This document shows positions 47,287 to 56,970 of a stretch of 59,547 nucleotides of DNA, piece after piece. Origin of the DNA: Arthrobacter sp. (GTDB lineage Bacteria > Actinomycetota > Actinomycetes > Actinomycetales > Micrococcaceae); contig NZ_JAPSHJ010000004.1 in the NCBI RefSeq assembly GCF_031179985.1, forward strand, positions 1 through 59,547, in the 5' to 3' direction. The translations under genes and the position numbers were made by a program. The stretch's first letter is position 1. Every line of letters begins with the position of its first letter. The notes beneath the pieces were generated by a model. It did not search any database. It saw nothing but the letters and a program-made list of their open reading frames with translations, and was not told the DNA's origin.

Positions 47287-48465
47287 TTGAAAAAAACCAA
47301 CAGCCTTTCATCGGCTGAACCTTCTCTCGAAACACGCTCAAACAACGGATCTGAGCTGGCCGGTCCCGTTCACTACGGATTCACCCAGGACAGGGCAGCG
47401 TATTTCGCCGCACATCCGCACGCCGACGGAACGATGCCCGGGAGGGTGGTGCGGATGGACCGCAACCGTGTGCTGGTGGCTGCCGCGGACCAGTTCCTCC
47501 ACGTCCCCTACCCGCTCCATGGCTCCATTCCTGCAACGGGGGACTGGGTCTGGCTGGGGATGAACGCCTCAGCCGAACCGGTCATCGCAAGTGTCCTCCC
47601 GCGCTACTCGGAACTGAGCCGAAAGCGTGCATTTGCAGCATCATCTGATCTCCAGGTCCTCGGAGCCAACATCGATATCGTCGGTGTGGTGGTTCCGGTT
47701 GACCGGCCGCTCACGCACAACAGGATCGAGCGGACCCTCGTAGCGGCGTGGGATTCAGGTGCCACTCCGCTCGTCATCGTTACCAAGGCGGATCTGGCCA
47801 ACATAGCGGACGACGTCGTTGGGCAGGTCATGCTTCAAGCAGCCGGTGTGGATGTGGTGACCACATCAGCAGAACAGCACGACGGGTTGGAGGAACTCTC
47901 AGGCCGTTTGCCCGCCGGAAGCACCCTGGTGCTGTTGGGGCCTTCGGGAGCGGGAAAATCGACGCTGATCAACGCCCTGGTCGGATACCAGGCACAAGAC
48001 ACCGGGGACGTCCGCACGGGCGACGGCAAGGGCAGGCACACCACCACTGCGAGGGAACTCGTCCCGCTGCCTGGCGGCGCGGTGCTCATGGACACGCCCG
48101 GAGTTCGAGGCTTCGAACTTTTCGACGCCGAGGGCGGAATGGGCGAGATGTTCGGCGACCTTGAGGAATTCATGGAGGCCTGCCGGTTTTCTGATTGTGC
48201 CCACGACCGGGAGCCAGGATGCGCTGTGCAGGCTGCGCTGGACGACGGAACCCTGGATAACCGTCGCTGGGCCAACTACCTGAAGCTTCAGCGCGAGCTT
48301 GCTGCCCTGACCAGGCGCCACGATGCTGCGGCGCACAGGGCTTACCAGCGGGAATGGCACCAGAAAGTGGTGGCAGCGGGCAAAAGTCAGCGGTCAGCTG
48401 AACGGTATGGCTATGAAAAGTCAGTGGAGCGGGAAGGCAAATCCCGAAAGTCCGGAAGGAAGTGA
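47287..48465 (+). CDS. rsgA: Ribosome small-subunit-dependent GTPase A
   Basis: 392-residue circularly permuted GTPase that helps mature the 30S subunit. An OB-fold region (about 40-110: GRVVRMDRNRVLVAA) precedes the G domain, whose motifs appear in permuted order: TKAD (about 166-169), the P-loop GPSGAGKST (about 218-226), then DTPGVRGF (about 269). The zinc site is C299-x4-C304-x-H306-x5-C312 in CRFSDCAHDREPGC. The TTG start follows AAAGG. A 13-bp hairpin lies directly after the stop. Confidence 0.95.
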   Translation: MKKTNSLSSAEPSLETRSNNGSELAGPVHYGFTQDRAAYFAAHPHADGTMPGRVVRMDRNRVLVAAADQFLHVPYPLHGSIPATGDWVWLGMNASAEPVIASVLPRYSELSRKRAFAASSDLQVLGANIDIVGVVVPVDRPLTHNRIERTLVAAWDSGATPLVIVTKADLANIADDVVGQVMLQAAGVDVVTTSAEQHDGLEELSGRLPAGSTLVLLGPSGAGKSTLINALVGYQAQDTGDVRTGDGKGRHTTTARELVPLPGGAVLMDTPGVRGFELFDAEGGMGEMFGDLEEFMEACRFSDCAHDREPGCAVQAALDDGTLDNRRWANYLKLQRELAALTRRHDAAAHRAYQREWHQKVVAAGKSQRSAERYGYEKSVEREGKSRKSGRK

Positions 48466-48471
48466 CGGCCG

Positions 48472-48503
48472 GGATGGGTCCTGATTCTCATCAGGATCCA
48501 TCC
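48472..48503 (+). terminator. Hairpin after rsgA
   Basis: GGATGGGTCCTGA (48472-48484) pairs with TCAGGATCCATCC (48491-48503), one G-T pair, loop TTCTCA. No strong T-tract. Confidence 0.65.
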
Positions 48504-48600
48504 AGCTGCTTATGATCGTCTTGCCTGACCGCGGCCAGCAGGCCGTAGTTGATCGCGCAGCCTCCCCATCCCCGGAGCCTGTTGTCCAAGGAGGTACAGA

Positions 48601-49560
48601 TTGAACGATTTACGACGTCACATAATAGGACGCCGTGCTGTGGGTGGCTGGGCCGCAGGTTTGGGCCTGGCCCTGGCCATGAGTGCCTGTACGGGCGGGT
48701 CGGATCCGCTGAGCACAGTGCCTGCGACCAGCACTTCCGCCTCCGCCGGTGAACCAATTGTGATCGGTGCGGCAGACTTCATCGAAAGCCAGGTCATCGC
48801 CGAAGTGTACGCAGGTGCTCTCAACGCCGCGGGGGTCGCAGCCAGCACCAAGCCCAATATCGGGTCACGGGAGGTCTACTTCAAGGCGGTCCAGGCCGGC
48901 TCCGTCGACATCGTGCCGGACTACAGCGGCGATCTCCTGCTGCTGATCGACAAGGAGGCCACCGAAGTTTCCGCCGATGAGATTCTCCGGGCGCTGCCTG
49001 GCAAACTGCCGAATGGCCTTGGAGTGCTCGATGCTTCCAAAGCCGAGAAGAAGGATGCCATGGTGGTGACCAAGGCGACGGCGGAGAAGTACCAGCTGAA
49101 GTCCCTCGCGGACCTTGCCAAGGCATGCAGCGAACTGGTGGTGGGCGCTCCGGCCACCTTTGCGGAGCGCGACTATGGCCTTCCCGGCCTCAAAAAGAAC
49201 TATGACTGCGTCCCCAAAAAGCTGGAACCGTTCAGCGACCGCGGCGGCGCTGCCACCGTGAAGGCGCTGCTGGCGGACGAGGTGCAGGTTGCCGACATCT
49301 ACACCACCACTCCTGCCATCGCCGACAACGATCTTGTGGTGCTGGAGGATCCGAAGAACAACTTCATCGCCCAGCAGGTACTTCCGCTCTACAACGAAGC
49401 CAAGATGACCGACAAGGCGAAGGAGACCCTGAACAATGTCTCCAGGACGCTGACTACCGAGGACCTGATCAACCTTAACCGGGCGGTCAGCGGCAACCAG
49501 AAGCAAGACCCCAAGGAAGCGGCACTGGCCTGGCTCAAGGACAAGGGCTTCACCAAGTGA
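48601..49560 (+). CDS. Orphan osmoprotectant-type (OpuAC/ProX-like) binding lipoprotein
   Basis: 319 residues. Lipoprotein signal with a twin-Arg-like start (RRHIIGRRAVGG) and lipobox LAMSAC, Cys30. The mature part is a substrate-binding protein of the glycine-betaine/choline/carnitine group: PIVIGAADFIESQVIAEVYA, DIVPDYSGDLLLLI, ADIYTTTPAI, and FIAQQVLPLY. Such proteins normally deliver to OpuB/ProWV-type permeases; no permease or ATPase gene is near, so the partner is elsewhere or the protein is a sensor. TTG start fixed by AAGGAGGT five bases upstream. Confidence 0.88.
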   Translation: MNDLRRHIIGRRAVGGWAAGLGLALAMSACTGGSDPLSTVPATSTSASAGEPIVIGAADFIESQVIAEVYAGALNAAGVAASTKPNIGSREVYFKAVQAGSVDIVPDYSGDLLLLIDKEATEVSADEILRALPGKLPNGLGVLDASKAEKKDAMVVTKATAEKYQLKSLADLAKACSELVVGAPATFAERDYGLPGLKKNYDCVPKKLEPFSDRGGAATVKALLADEVQVADIYTTTPAIADNDLVVLEDPKNNFIAQQVLPLYNEAKMTDKAKETLNNVSRTLTTEDLINLNRAVSGNQKQDPKEAALAWLKDKGFTK

Positions 49561-49623
49561 CGGGCTCCGGAGTGTGAGTCAACTCTCAGGGGATTAACAT
49601 CCTCCATATGGCATATTTGATGG

Positions 49624-50844
49624 ATGGCAGAATTCAAGCAGTCCACCAAGCTTCATAATGTCCTCTACGACATCCGTGGACCGATCCTCGAGGCCGCCCA
49701 ACAGATGGAGGCGGAGGGCCACCGAATCCTTAAACTGAATATCGGGAACCCTGCACCCTTTGGATTCGAGGCGCCCGACGCCATTCTGGTGGACATGATT
49801 CGCCACCTTCCCCACGCTCAGGGGTACAGCGATTCCCGAGGTATATTTTCTGCCCGAACTGCCGTTTCCCAGTACTACCAAACCCGCGGCATCCAAAGCA
49901 TTGACGTTGACGATATTTACCTGGGCAACGGCGTCAGCGAGCTCATCACCATGTCTCTCATGGCATTGCTCAACGATGGCGATGAAGTTCTCATCCCTAC
50001 CCCGGACTACCCCCTTTGGACGGCTTCCGTTGCTTTGGCAAGCGGAAAGCCGGTGCACTACCTCTGCGACGAGGAATCCGGCTGGCAGCCTGACCTTGAG
50101 GATCTTGAGGCGAAAATCACTCCCCGGACCAAGGGGATCGTAGTGATCAATCCGAACAACCCCACTGGCGCCGTGTACCCGGAAACTACGCTTCGTAAGA
50201 TCGTGGCGCTTGCTGAAAAGCACGGCCTGGTGGTGTTTGCGGACGAAATCTACGAAAAGATCCTGTACGAGGATGCCGTCCACGTGAATATGGCAGGTCT
50301 TACCGGAGATGCCGTTCTCTGCCTCACTTTCAGCGGACTTTCCAAGGCTTACCGTGTCTGCGGCTACCGTGCCGGATGGATGGCGATTTCCGGACCCAAA
50401 AAGACAGCGGCAGACTACCTCGAGGGAATCAACCTGTTGGCCAACATGCGCTTGTGCGCAAACGTGCCGGCACAGCATGCCATTCAGACAGCGCTGGGAG
50501 GCTATCAGAGTATCAACGACCTCATCCTTCCCGGCGGTCGACTCCTGGAGCAGCGGAACAAGGCCTACGATCTGCTGAACGCCATCCCCGGCGTGAGTAC
50601 GCAACAGGCCCGCGGGGCGCTCTATCTCTTTCCTCGGCTCGACCCCGAGGTCTACCACATCCGGGACGATGAGAAGTTTGTCCTGGACCTGCTGCGGGAG
50701 CAAAAGATCCTCGTCTCCCATGGCCGGGCGTTCAACTGGGTGCGGCCGGACCACTTCCGGATGGTCACCCTTCCCAACGTGAAGGATATTGAAGAAGCAA
50801 TTGGCCGTATGGGGGACTTCCTGAGCCGCTACCAAGGCAACTAG
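49624..50844 (+). CDS. PLP-dependent aminotransferase (AlaA/AspC group)
   Basis: 406-residue class-I/II aminotransferase, probably an alanine-type enzyme (glutamate-pyruvate) by its resemblance to E. coli AlaA (FKQSTKLHNVLYDIRGPI is the same start). PLP lysine is K241 in SGLSKAYRVCGYRAGW; INPNNPTGAVYP carries the substrate-binding Asn; FADEIYEKILYE has the Asp and Tyr for the ring. A CATATT hexamer lies six bases before ATG, a near match to the leaderless pattern. No clear operon partner. Confidence 0.92.
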   Translation: MAEFKQSTKLHNVLYDIRGPILEAAQQMEAEGHRILKLNIGNPAPFGFEAPDAILVDMIRHLPHAQGYSDSRGIFSARTAVSQYYQTRGIQSIDVDDIYLGNGVSELITMSLMALLNDGDEVLIPTPDYPLWTASVALASGKPVHYLCDEESGWQPDLEDLEAKITPRTKGIVVINPNNPTGAVYPETTLRKIVALAEKHGLVVFADEIYEKILYEDAVHVNMAGLTGDAVLCLTFSGLSKAYRVCGYRAGWMAISGPKKTAADYLEGINLLANMRLCANVPAQHAIQTALGGYQSINDLILPGGRLLEQRNKAYDLLNAIPGVSTQQARGALYLFPRLDPEVYHIRDDEKFVLDLLREQKILVSHGRAFNWVRPDHFRMVTLPNVKDIEEAIGRMGDFLSRYQGN

Positions 50845-50951
50845 CCTGATCTCAACGGTTCACGCCCCGCATTCCTCGGAGGTGAACGTGCGGAATGTGC
50901 TTCACAGCAAGCGCAGCCGCCAGGATGCACGGCAGCGGAAAGAGGCTTCCC

Positions 50952-51806
50952 ATGGCAGTTGTTGTGAAGTTCGGACAGAAACCCTCGCAAACGCTGGTGA
51001 CGGCAAAAGGTTTCAAGCTGGTGGACGTTGACGCTGACTCCACACCCGGGTACGCCGGGGTCAAAGAGGATGGCAAGGCGCTTCTGAGAGACCTCGACGA
51101 CGAACTGGCGGCCCTGCAGGAAATGCTTTTCGCAGCGGCCAAATTCGGCGGAACCAAGCGCATCCTGTTGATCCTGCAGGCCATGGACACAGCAGGCAAA
51201 GGGGGTATCGTCTCGCGCGTTATGGGGGCGATGAATCCGCAGGGCGTACAGCTGAAGGCCTTCAAGGCGCCCACTGACGAGGAGAAGTCCTACGATTTCC
51301 TCTGGCGGATTGAAAAGGAAGTACCAGCAGCTGGAATGGTGGGGGTCTTTGACCGATCGCACTACGAAGATGTCCTGATCCACCGTGTGTATGGCTGGGC
51401 TTCAAAGAAGGAGCTGGAACGCCGCTACATCGCCATCAACGAGTTCGAAGCGCGGTTGTCGGACTCCGGCACCCGGATCGTGAAGGTAATGCTCAACATC
51501 AGCCGGGATGAGCAGAAGAAGCGTTTGCTGGCCAGGCTGAACAATCCGGCAAAGCACTGGAAGTACAGCACCGGGGACCTGAAGGAACGTGCTTTCTGGG
51601 ATGACTATATGGACGCCTATCAGGCGGCAATCGACGCCACGAATACTAAGATTGCGCCGTGGCATGTCATTCCTGCAAACAAGAAGTGGTATGCGCGGAT
51701 AGCTGTCCAGCAGCTGCTCCTTGACGCGTTGAAGGAGCTGAAACTGAAGTGGCCGGAGGCTGACTTCGATGTGGAACAGGAAAAGGCGCTCGTCGAGAGG
51801 TCCTGA
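50952..51806 (+). CDS. Polyphosphate kinase 2 family (class-III-like)
   Basis: 284 residues. P-loop LQAMDTAGKGG with K83, lid-type KAPTDEEKSYDFLWR, and Walker B-like FDRSHYEDVL are PPK2 signatures. The sequence closely follows my recollection of the Arthrobacter aurescens class-III enzyme, which phosphorylates both AMP and ADP with polyphosphate. The open frame extends 19 codons upstream, but ATG 50952 has AGAGG six bases before and matches that start. Role: nucleotide regeneration or polyphosphate turnover. It converges on xseB, only 12 bases apart. Confidence 0.93.
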   Translation: MAVVVKFGQKPSQTLVTAKGFKLVDVDADSTPGYAGVKEDGKALLRDLDDELAALQEMLFAAAKFGGTKRILLILQAMDTAGKGGIVSRVMGAMNPQGVQLKAFKAPTDEEKSYDFLWRIEKEVPAAGMVGVFDRSHYEDVLIHRVYGWASKKELERRYIAINEFEARLSDSGTRIVKVMLNISRDEQKKRLLARLNNPAKHWKYSTGDLKERAFWDDYMDAYQAAIDATNTKIAPWHVIPANKKWYARIAVQQLLLDALKELKLKWPEADFDVEQEKALVERS

Positions 51807-51818
51807 ATACCGCTCTGG

Positions 51819-52046
51819 TCAGCTGTCCTGGACGTGGTCCCGCGCTGCTGCAAGCCTCTTACGTGCGCCTTCGAGCCACTCCTCACAACGCTTGGCCAAC
51901 GCCTCGCCACGCTCCCAGAGGGCAAGCGATTCTTCGAGGCTGGCTCCTCCCGCCTCCAGCTTTCCCACAATTCCCACCAGTTGTTCCCGCGCTTCTTCAT
52001 AACTGAGCGAATCAATGTCCGCCTGGTGATTCTGTGCCGCTGCCAT
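51819..52046 (-). CDS. xseB: Exodeoxyribonuclease VII small subunit
   Basis: 75 residues, alpha-helical, with the family core [42 protein letters not shown] (given as parts [29 protein letters not shown]). It binds several copies to XseA to form the exonuclease that degrades single-stranded DNA. ATG preceded by AAGGAG. It follows xseA on the same strand, 86 bases downstream, so they form the usual pair. Confidence 0.95.
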   Translation of the reverse strand: MAAAQNHQADIDSLSYEEAREQLVGIVGKLEAGGASLEESLALWERGEALAKRCEEWLEGARKRLAAARDHVQDS

Positions 52047-52132
52047 AGTGGTGCTCCTTGCCGGGTTATCGGGTGTTTGCGACGTCCCAGATGGAGGGCG
52101 TCGGTACTGGTGATTGTCAATGCTTGGTGATG

Positions 52133-53443
52133 TCAGTGTTCGATGATTTCGGTGCCCCCGGTAGATACTGCAGTAAACCTGCCGCCCGCTACGCGGACAG
52201 ACAGTGCTGCGTCCGCGGGAGCCTGGGAAGGATGACGCACAATTTGCCTGCGCCGCGTTTCCCCGGGCTCAAGGGCGTCGGCGTCCAGGGCAAGCTGGAC
52301 CACGGCGTAGCCCCGGTCCAGGGTTTTCTGCGGTGACAGGGCCCGTACTTGCGCCGTGAGATGTACGAGCCCGTCCACTGCCCTCGCCAAGGCGACGTCG
52401 ATGGACGAACCGGAACGGCTTCTCAACCTTTCGATATCTTCGTGTCGGCTGGTCAGCAGAACCTCCGGTGCCGCCAGAGCGGGGCGGCTGCGCAACGAGC
52501 CCAATCGCTCACTTTCCCTCTCCACGAGGCGGGTGACACAACTGCGAAGACGGTCCCTCGATTGCCTGACCCTGGACAGTTCCTCCGCAACATCCGGAAC
52601 GATTCGCTTCGCCGCGTCCGTGGGAGTGGAAGCACGAAGATCAGCGACGTCGTCGAGGATAGGGCGGTCCGCTTCGTGGCCAATAGCGCTGACCACAGGA
52701 GTGGTGGCCCGTGACACGGCCCTGACAAGCTCCTCGCTGCTGAACGGCAGGAGGTCCTCCAAGGCTCCGCCACCCCGGGCGATAACAATGACGTCGACTT
52801 GAGGTGCCTCATCGAGTTCCTTCAGGGCCGCGATCATTTGCGGCACAGCGGTGTTCCCTTGGACGGCGACTTCCCGGATCTCGAACTCGACGGCGGGCCA
52901 GCGCAAGGCCGCATTCCGGAGGATATCTTTCTTGGCGTCCGAATCGCGGCCGGTGATGAGTCCGATCCTGTGGGGGAGGAGGGGGATCGGTTTCTTCCTG
53001 GCGTCGGCAAAGAGCCCTTCAGCGCCCAGCGCTTGTCGGAGTCTCTCGATCCTCGCCAGGAGATCCCCCAGGCCAACCGGACGGATATCTTTCACAGCCA
53101 TATTGAGCCGGCCGGTTTTCACCCAGAATTCGGCCTTGAGCAGGGCAACCACACGTGATCCACGCTCCAGGGGTGCAGCCTGACGGTCCAGCAGTTTGGT
53201 CCAGACAGAAGCCGGAAGGGAGATTTCCGCATCGACATCCCGCAACGTCAGGAACGCGTTGGTCCCGCGGCGGTTGAGCTCAATAACCTGGCCCTCGACC
53301 CAGACCGACGGAGCCCGTTCAATGTGCGCTTTCAGCTTTTGGGACAGGAGTTGCAGCGGCCACGGATTCTCAGGACTCGTTTCCGCAGCCGTAGCAGGCA
53401 CCGTCGTTGTGGTTGTGACGACTTCAGACACGCGGCAATCCAT
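52133..53443 (-). CDS. xseA: Exodeoxyribonuclease VII large subunit
   Basis: 436 residues. N-terminal OB domain about 35-125 ([21 protein letters not shown]), then the catalytic domain from about 130 with [37 protein letters not shown] and [27 protein letters not shown], all diagnostic. A coiled middle and a short C-terminal domain with LDRGYAVVQ follow. ATG 53443 has only a weak ribosome site; GTG 53431 is an alternative. With xseB it makes single-stranded-DNA exonuclease VII. Confidence 0.96.
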   Translation of the reverse strand: MDCRVSEVVTTTTTVPATAAETSPENPWPLQLLSQKLKAHIERAPSVWVEGQVIELNRRGTNAFLTLRDVDAEISLPASVWTKLLDRQAAPLERGSRVVALLKAEFWVKTGRLNMAVKDIRPVGLGDLLARIERLRQALGAEGLFADARKKPIPLLPHRIGLITGRDSDAKKDILRNAALRWPAVEFEIREVAVQGNTAVPQMIAALKELDEAPQVDVIVIARGGGALEDLLPFSSEELVRAVSRATTPVVSAIGHEADRPILDDVADLRASTPTDAAKRIVPDVAEELSRVRQSRDRLRSCVTRLVERESERLGSLRSRPALAAPEVLLTSRHEDIERLRSRSGSSIDVALARAVDGLVHLTAQVRALSPQKTLDRGYAVVQLALDADALEPGETRRRQIVRHPSQAPADAALSVRVAGGRFTAVSTGGTEIIEH

Positions 53444-53649
53444 CGGTGGTACCTGATTGATGCATGGGCGGTGATCCTTTGAGCTGGGTATTTCGTACGG
53501 GGTGCTTCGCGGATGTTCAGGAAGGTGGTTCAGTTATCAATCACTCTATCCATAGCTCTATCATCACGGGCCGACATCCCTTGTCTGCTGAGGCTGTCAG
53601 GCCCGACGTTTAGGATGGCTGTATCCCAAACAACAAACCTAGGACTCTC

Positions 53650-54492
53650 TTGCGTACTTTTGTTTCCGCCATTGCCGTCATGGTCGGCTTACTGCTTGCG
53701 GCTGCGGCTGTTCCGGCGATGTGGGTTGATCAGAACATTCTTCAGGAGGACGGCTTTGTACGGTTAGCGTCTCCACTGGGCAAGGATCCGGAATTCCAGC
53801 GGCGTCTTGCGTCCGCTGCTGTAGCGAGTTTCAATCCGGCAGGGCAGATTCCGGATTTTATGGCTGAGGGCATGGCTCCTGTCCTGGAAGCCGCGGCAGG
53901 TTCCCTTACGGGTCTACCCGGCTATCCTGCGGCGTGGGAGGAGACCCTGCGGAAAAGCCACAGGCTCAGCTTCGCCGATCCTGGCAGCCTGCCACCAGAG
54001 GCTGCCGCCTCAACGTCCCTGACGCTTGATGTTGCCCCGCTGCTTGGCCTGCTCACACGCCAGCTATCGGAGACAACCGGAGTGCCGTTCAGCGCTCCAG
54101 ATGAAACCCTGATCAGCATCGGTCAATCCGGCCACCGCGAACTGATTGCCAATCTGTCTGCGTATGCCCCCATGGGGTACGCGCTGGCCGTCGGCTCCGG
54201 GCTTGCCTTTGTCCTCGCGCTGGTGGCGGCCCGCCGTCGCTGGGTCATCCTCCTGGTGGCAGGGGTAGGGGGATTGTTTTTGGCAGCGCTCTGGAAACTT
54301 GGGTCAGACTTCGCATCCGCCGCGGTCTCCGCGATGCCCTCCGGGAACTCTGTCGCCGAAGTTTTCCAGCAGGAACTCGTCAACGCGACGGCTGCATCAT
54401 TCGGGCAGTGGATCAACACGTCTTTCTGGGCCGGCGGATTCCTCCTGCTGGCGGGAATCGTGTTGACGATCTTTCAGGGACGACGGGCCTAG
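53650..54492 (+). CDS. Membrane protein of unknown function
   Basis: 280 residues. N-terminal membrane segment about 5-24 (VSAIAVMVGLLLAAAAVPA), then a soluble, outside-facing region about 30-170 (NILQEDGFVRLASPLG, PEFQRRLASAAVASFNPAG), then three membrane helices about 177-196, 199-217 and 253-273. I recognise no named family, though this layout resembles other actinobacterial membrane proteins that begin V-x-x-x-L-L-A-A and continue W-V-x-x-N-x-L. TTG at 53650 is the only reasonable start; a TAGGAT box (53611-53616) could serve as its -10. It lies divergent from xseA and upstream of ispH. Confidence 0.72.
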   Translation: MRTFVSAIAVMVGLLLAAAAVPAMWVDQNILQEDGFVRLASPLGKDPEFQRRLASAAVASFNPAGQIPDFMAEGMAPVLEAAAGSLTGLPGYPAAWEETLRKSHRLSFADPGSLPPEAAASTSLTLDVAPLLGLLTRQLSETTGVPFSAPDETLISIGQSGHRELIANLSAYAPMGYALAVGSGLAFVLALVAARRRWVILLVAGVGGLFLAALWKLGSDFASAAVSAMPSGNSVAEVFQQELVNATAASFGQWINTSFWAGGFLLLAGIVLTIFQGRRA

Positions 54493-54538
54493 GATCCAGG
54501 CCGGAATTGGCGAAGCAGGGCACCGGCTATCGAGCCGG

Positions 54539-54544
54539 TAGCAT
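54539..54544 (+). promoter_or_regulatory. -10 box TAGCAT, leaderless start of ispH
   Basis: TAGCAT, six bases TGAACA, then ATG at 54551. Confidence 0.6.
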
Positions 54545-54550
54545 TGAACA

Positions 54551-55630
54551 ATGACCTCCACAGCTGTATCCGTTCCTATGCCAACAGTTCCGCGCAGGCG
54601 GCGAACGCCTGAGGAAGTACTGGCGGCGGTCCCTGTGCAAAACCCCAAAAAGGTCCTCCTGGCGGCTCCCCGCGGCTACTGCGCGGGGGTGGACCGCGCA
54701 GTTATTGCCGTGGAGAAGGCCCTGGAGCACTACGGCCCGCCGGTGTACGTCCGCAAACAGATTGTGCATAACGTGCACGTCGTCAGCTCCCTTGAAGAAA
54801 AGGGAGCCATCTTTGTTGACGAAACGGACGAAGTGCCCGAAGGTGCGCTGGTCATCTTTTCGGCACACGGAGTGTCCCCGGCGGTGGTCCAATCGGCCGA
54901 GGACCGCGGGCTTCGGACGATCGATGCCACCTGCCCCCTCGTCACCAAAGTCCACAAGGAAGCTGTGCGCTTTGCCAAGGATGATTTCGACATCCTCCTG
55001 ATAGGCCACGACGGCCACGAGGAAGTGGAAGGCACGGCAGGGGAGGCGCCAGAGCACATCCAGATCATCAATGGTCCACATGAAGTGGACAAGGTGACGG
55101 TAAGGGACCCGGAGAAAGTGATCTGGTTGTCCCAAACAACCTTGAGTGTCGACGAAACCATGGAAACGGTCCGCCTGCTCAAGGAGCGTTTCCCTACACT
55201 TCAGGATCCCCCCAGTGACGACATCTGCTATGCGACGACCAACCGGCAGGTGGCCATCAAGAAGATCTCCCCTCAGGCCGATCTTGTCATAGTCGTTGGC
55301 TCTGCCAACTCGTCAAACTCCGTTCGCCTCGTCGAGGTGGCTCTGGAGTACGGCGCGAAGGCGTCCTACCGGGTCGATTTCGCCAACGAAGTGGACGAGA
55401 CCTGGTTTGAGGGTGTTGCGACTGTCGGCGTTACTTCGGGAGCTTCCGTACCTGAAGTGCTTGTCAAGGATGTCCTCCGCCTCTTGGCTGACTACGGCTA
55501 TGGAACCGTTGAGGAAGTAGTCACGGCTGAGGAAGACCTCCTCTTCTCGCTGCCCAAGGAGCTCCGCGCCACCCTCAAGCAGGCCGGCGACGTGACGAGG
55601 GCCTTGGGTGGACGCGGAGCCCGCTCCTAG
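54551..55630 (+). CDS. ispH: 4-hydroxy-3-methylbut-2-enyl diphosphate reductase
   Basis: Last enzyme of the MEP isoprenoid pathway, an iron-sulfur protein producing IPP and DMAPP. 359 residues. The three cluster cysteines are C44 in [13 protein letters not shown]128 in [13 protein letters not shown], and C226 in [20 protein letters not shown] and [13 protein letters not shown] carry substrate-binding His residues. The first 30 residues are an extra basic/Pro-rich start. The stop TAG overlaps the stop of rmuC from the other strand inside CTAG. Confidence 0.97.
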   Translation: MTSTAVSVPMPTVPRRRRTPEEVLAAVPVQNPKKVLLAAPRGYCAGVDRAVIAVEKALEHYGPPVYVRKQIVHNVHVVSSLEEKGAIFVDETDEVPEGALVIFSAHGVSPAVVQSAEDRGLRTIDATCPLVTKVHKEAVRFAKDDFDILLIGHDGHEEVEGTAGEAPEHIQIINGPHEVDKVTVRDPEKVIWLSQTTLSVDETMETVRLLKERFPTLQDPPSDDICYATTNRQVAIKKISPQADLVIVVGSANSSNSVRLVEVALEYGAKASYRVDFANEVDETWFEGVATVGVTSGASVPEVLVKDVLRLLADYGYGTVEEVVTAEEDLLFSLPKELRATLKQAGDVTRALGGRGARS

Positions 55631-56850
55631 GCCGCAGAATCCTCTTCGCGCAATTCGGCCTGCAGTTCGGGCGCCGCGATGGAACGGGGCGTAACCTCGA
55701 CGGCCGGCGGCGTTACCAGTCCGCTGGCATCAAGGGCGTTCAGCTTTCTTGCCGTGGGCAGCACCCTTGCTTCCAGGGTGCCCACCAGCGAGTTGTAGCG
55801 ATCCACTGACGTTTTCAAGGACGAGCCGAGCTTGGTGACGTTCTCTCCCAGCGTTCCCATGCGTTCGTAGAGCTGCTGACCGAGCTCAAACAACTCCCGT
55901 GCGCTGTCCGTTAGAACATCCTGGCGCCAGGTGAAGGCAACTGACTTCAGCACGGCCAACAAAGTACCCGGTGACGCCAGGACCACGTTCTTGTTCAGGG
56001 CGTAGTCCAGGAGCCCCGGGTCAGCTCCCAGGGCCGCGGCAAGAATGGATTCTGCCGGCAGGAAGCAGATCACCAGTTCCGGCGAGTTCCCCGGGATATC
56101 CCAGTACTTCTTATTGCTCAAGGAATCTACGTGCGCCTTGAGGGCCTTTGCATGCGCGGCCAGAAGCAGCTGCTGGGCATTTGCTCCGGACCCAGGCTGA
56201 GATCGGACGTCAGTGGTCAGGGACTCCTGAGCCTGGAGATAGGACGACAACGGCACCTTGGCATCGACAACCAGCTGCTTGTCACCCGGCAGCTGAACCA
56301 CCAGGTCAGGGCGGACCGAATTGTCTGTTCCTGCACTGTGAAGCTGCTCGTGGAAGTCAACGTGGCGCAGCATCCCGGCGGCCTCGACAACACGCCGTAG
56401 TTGCACCTCGCCCCACTGGCCGCGTGCGCTGTTTGAGCGCAGGGCGGACTCCAGAGCATGCGTTGACCTCAAGAGCTGTTCATCGGAGAGCCGGGCCTCC
56501 TGCAATTGCTGGGCCAGCTGCCCGTACTGCTCCAGCCGGTCACGCTCAAGGAGCGACACCTGCTGCTGCACCGCAGAGAGCTTTTCGGCGACGGGACCCA
56601 AAGCCCGCAGTACGCTTCCGTCCTGGTTTCGTGACTCGCCCAGCTCCCGGTTTTGCGCCGCAAGTAGGCGGCGTTCGGCGTCGGCTGCCGCAAACTGTGC
56701 CGAGACCTCGGAAAGCCGGGCGGAGACGCCGTCGAAGTCCTGCTCCAGTGCCAAACTGCGGCGCCGGAACAATACAAAGGTGACAACCGCCCCGGAAAGG
56801 GCACCCAAGAGCAACATCAGAAGAGCGAGAATCAGTGCGAAAGCGTCCAT
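55627..56850 (-). CDS. rmuC: DNA recombination protein RmuC
   Basis: 407 residues. One N-terminal membrane helix (about 4-27, [25 protein letters not shown]), a long coiled coil (about 35-120, rich in A, L, E, Q, R), then the RmuC domain with [27 protein letters not shown] and [22 protein letters not shown] (parts given), and [13 protein letters not shown]. RmuC limits inversions between short repeats and is thought to be nuclease-related. ATG 56850 follows GAAGG; the frame extends 20 codons upstream without support. Stops of ispH and rmuC overlap by three bases. Confidence 0.94.
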   Translation of the reverse strand: MDAFALILALLMLLLGALSGAVVTFVLFRRRSLALEQDFDGVSARLSEVSAQFAAADAERRLLAAQNRELGESRNQDGSVLRALGPVAEKLSAVQQQVSLLERDRLEQYGQLAQQLQEARLSDEQLLRSTHALESALRSNSARGQWGEVQLRRVVEAAGMLRHVDFHEQLHSAGTDNSVRPDLVVQLPGDKQLVVDAKVPLSSYLQAQESLTTDVRSQPGSGANAQQLLLAAHAKALKAHVDSLSNKKYWDIPGNSPELVICFLPAESILAAALGADPGLLDYALNKNVVLASPGTLLAVLKSVAFTWRQDVLTDSARELFELGQQLYERMGTLGENVTKLGSSLKTSVDRYNSLVGTLEARVLPTARKLNALDASGLVTPPAVEVTPRSIAAPELQAELREEDSAA

Positions 56851-56956
56851 GCCTTCACTGTGACATGGGCCTACGACAGTTTTAGGAACGGACGCACCAG
56901 ACTGGCCCATATGGGTAGAGTTCCACGCCGCCCCACGGCTTTTACGCCGGTGCGGG

Positions 56957-56962
56957 TAGAAT
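56957..56962 (+). promoter_or_regulatory. -10 box TAGAAT upstream of ychF
   Basis: TAGAAT, eight bases, then GTG at 56971. Spacing is a little longer than the six seen at other genes here. Confidence 0.5.
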
Positions 56963-56970
56963 CTATGCTC

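Noticed and set aside
52047..52132. Small gene between xseA and xseB
   Set aside because: Only 86 bases, with no ribosome site or open frame of note apart from that for xseB.
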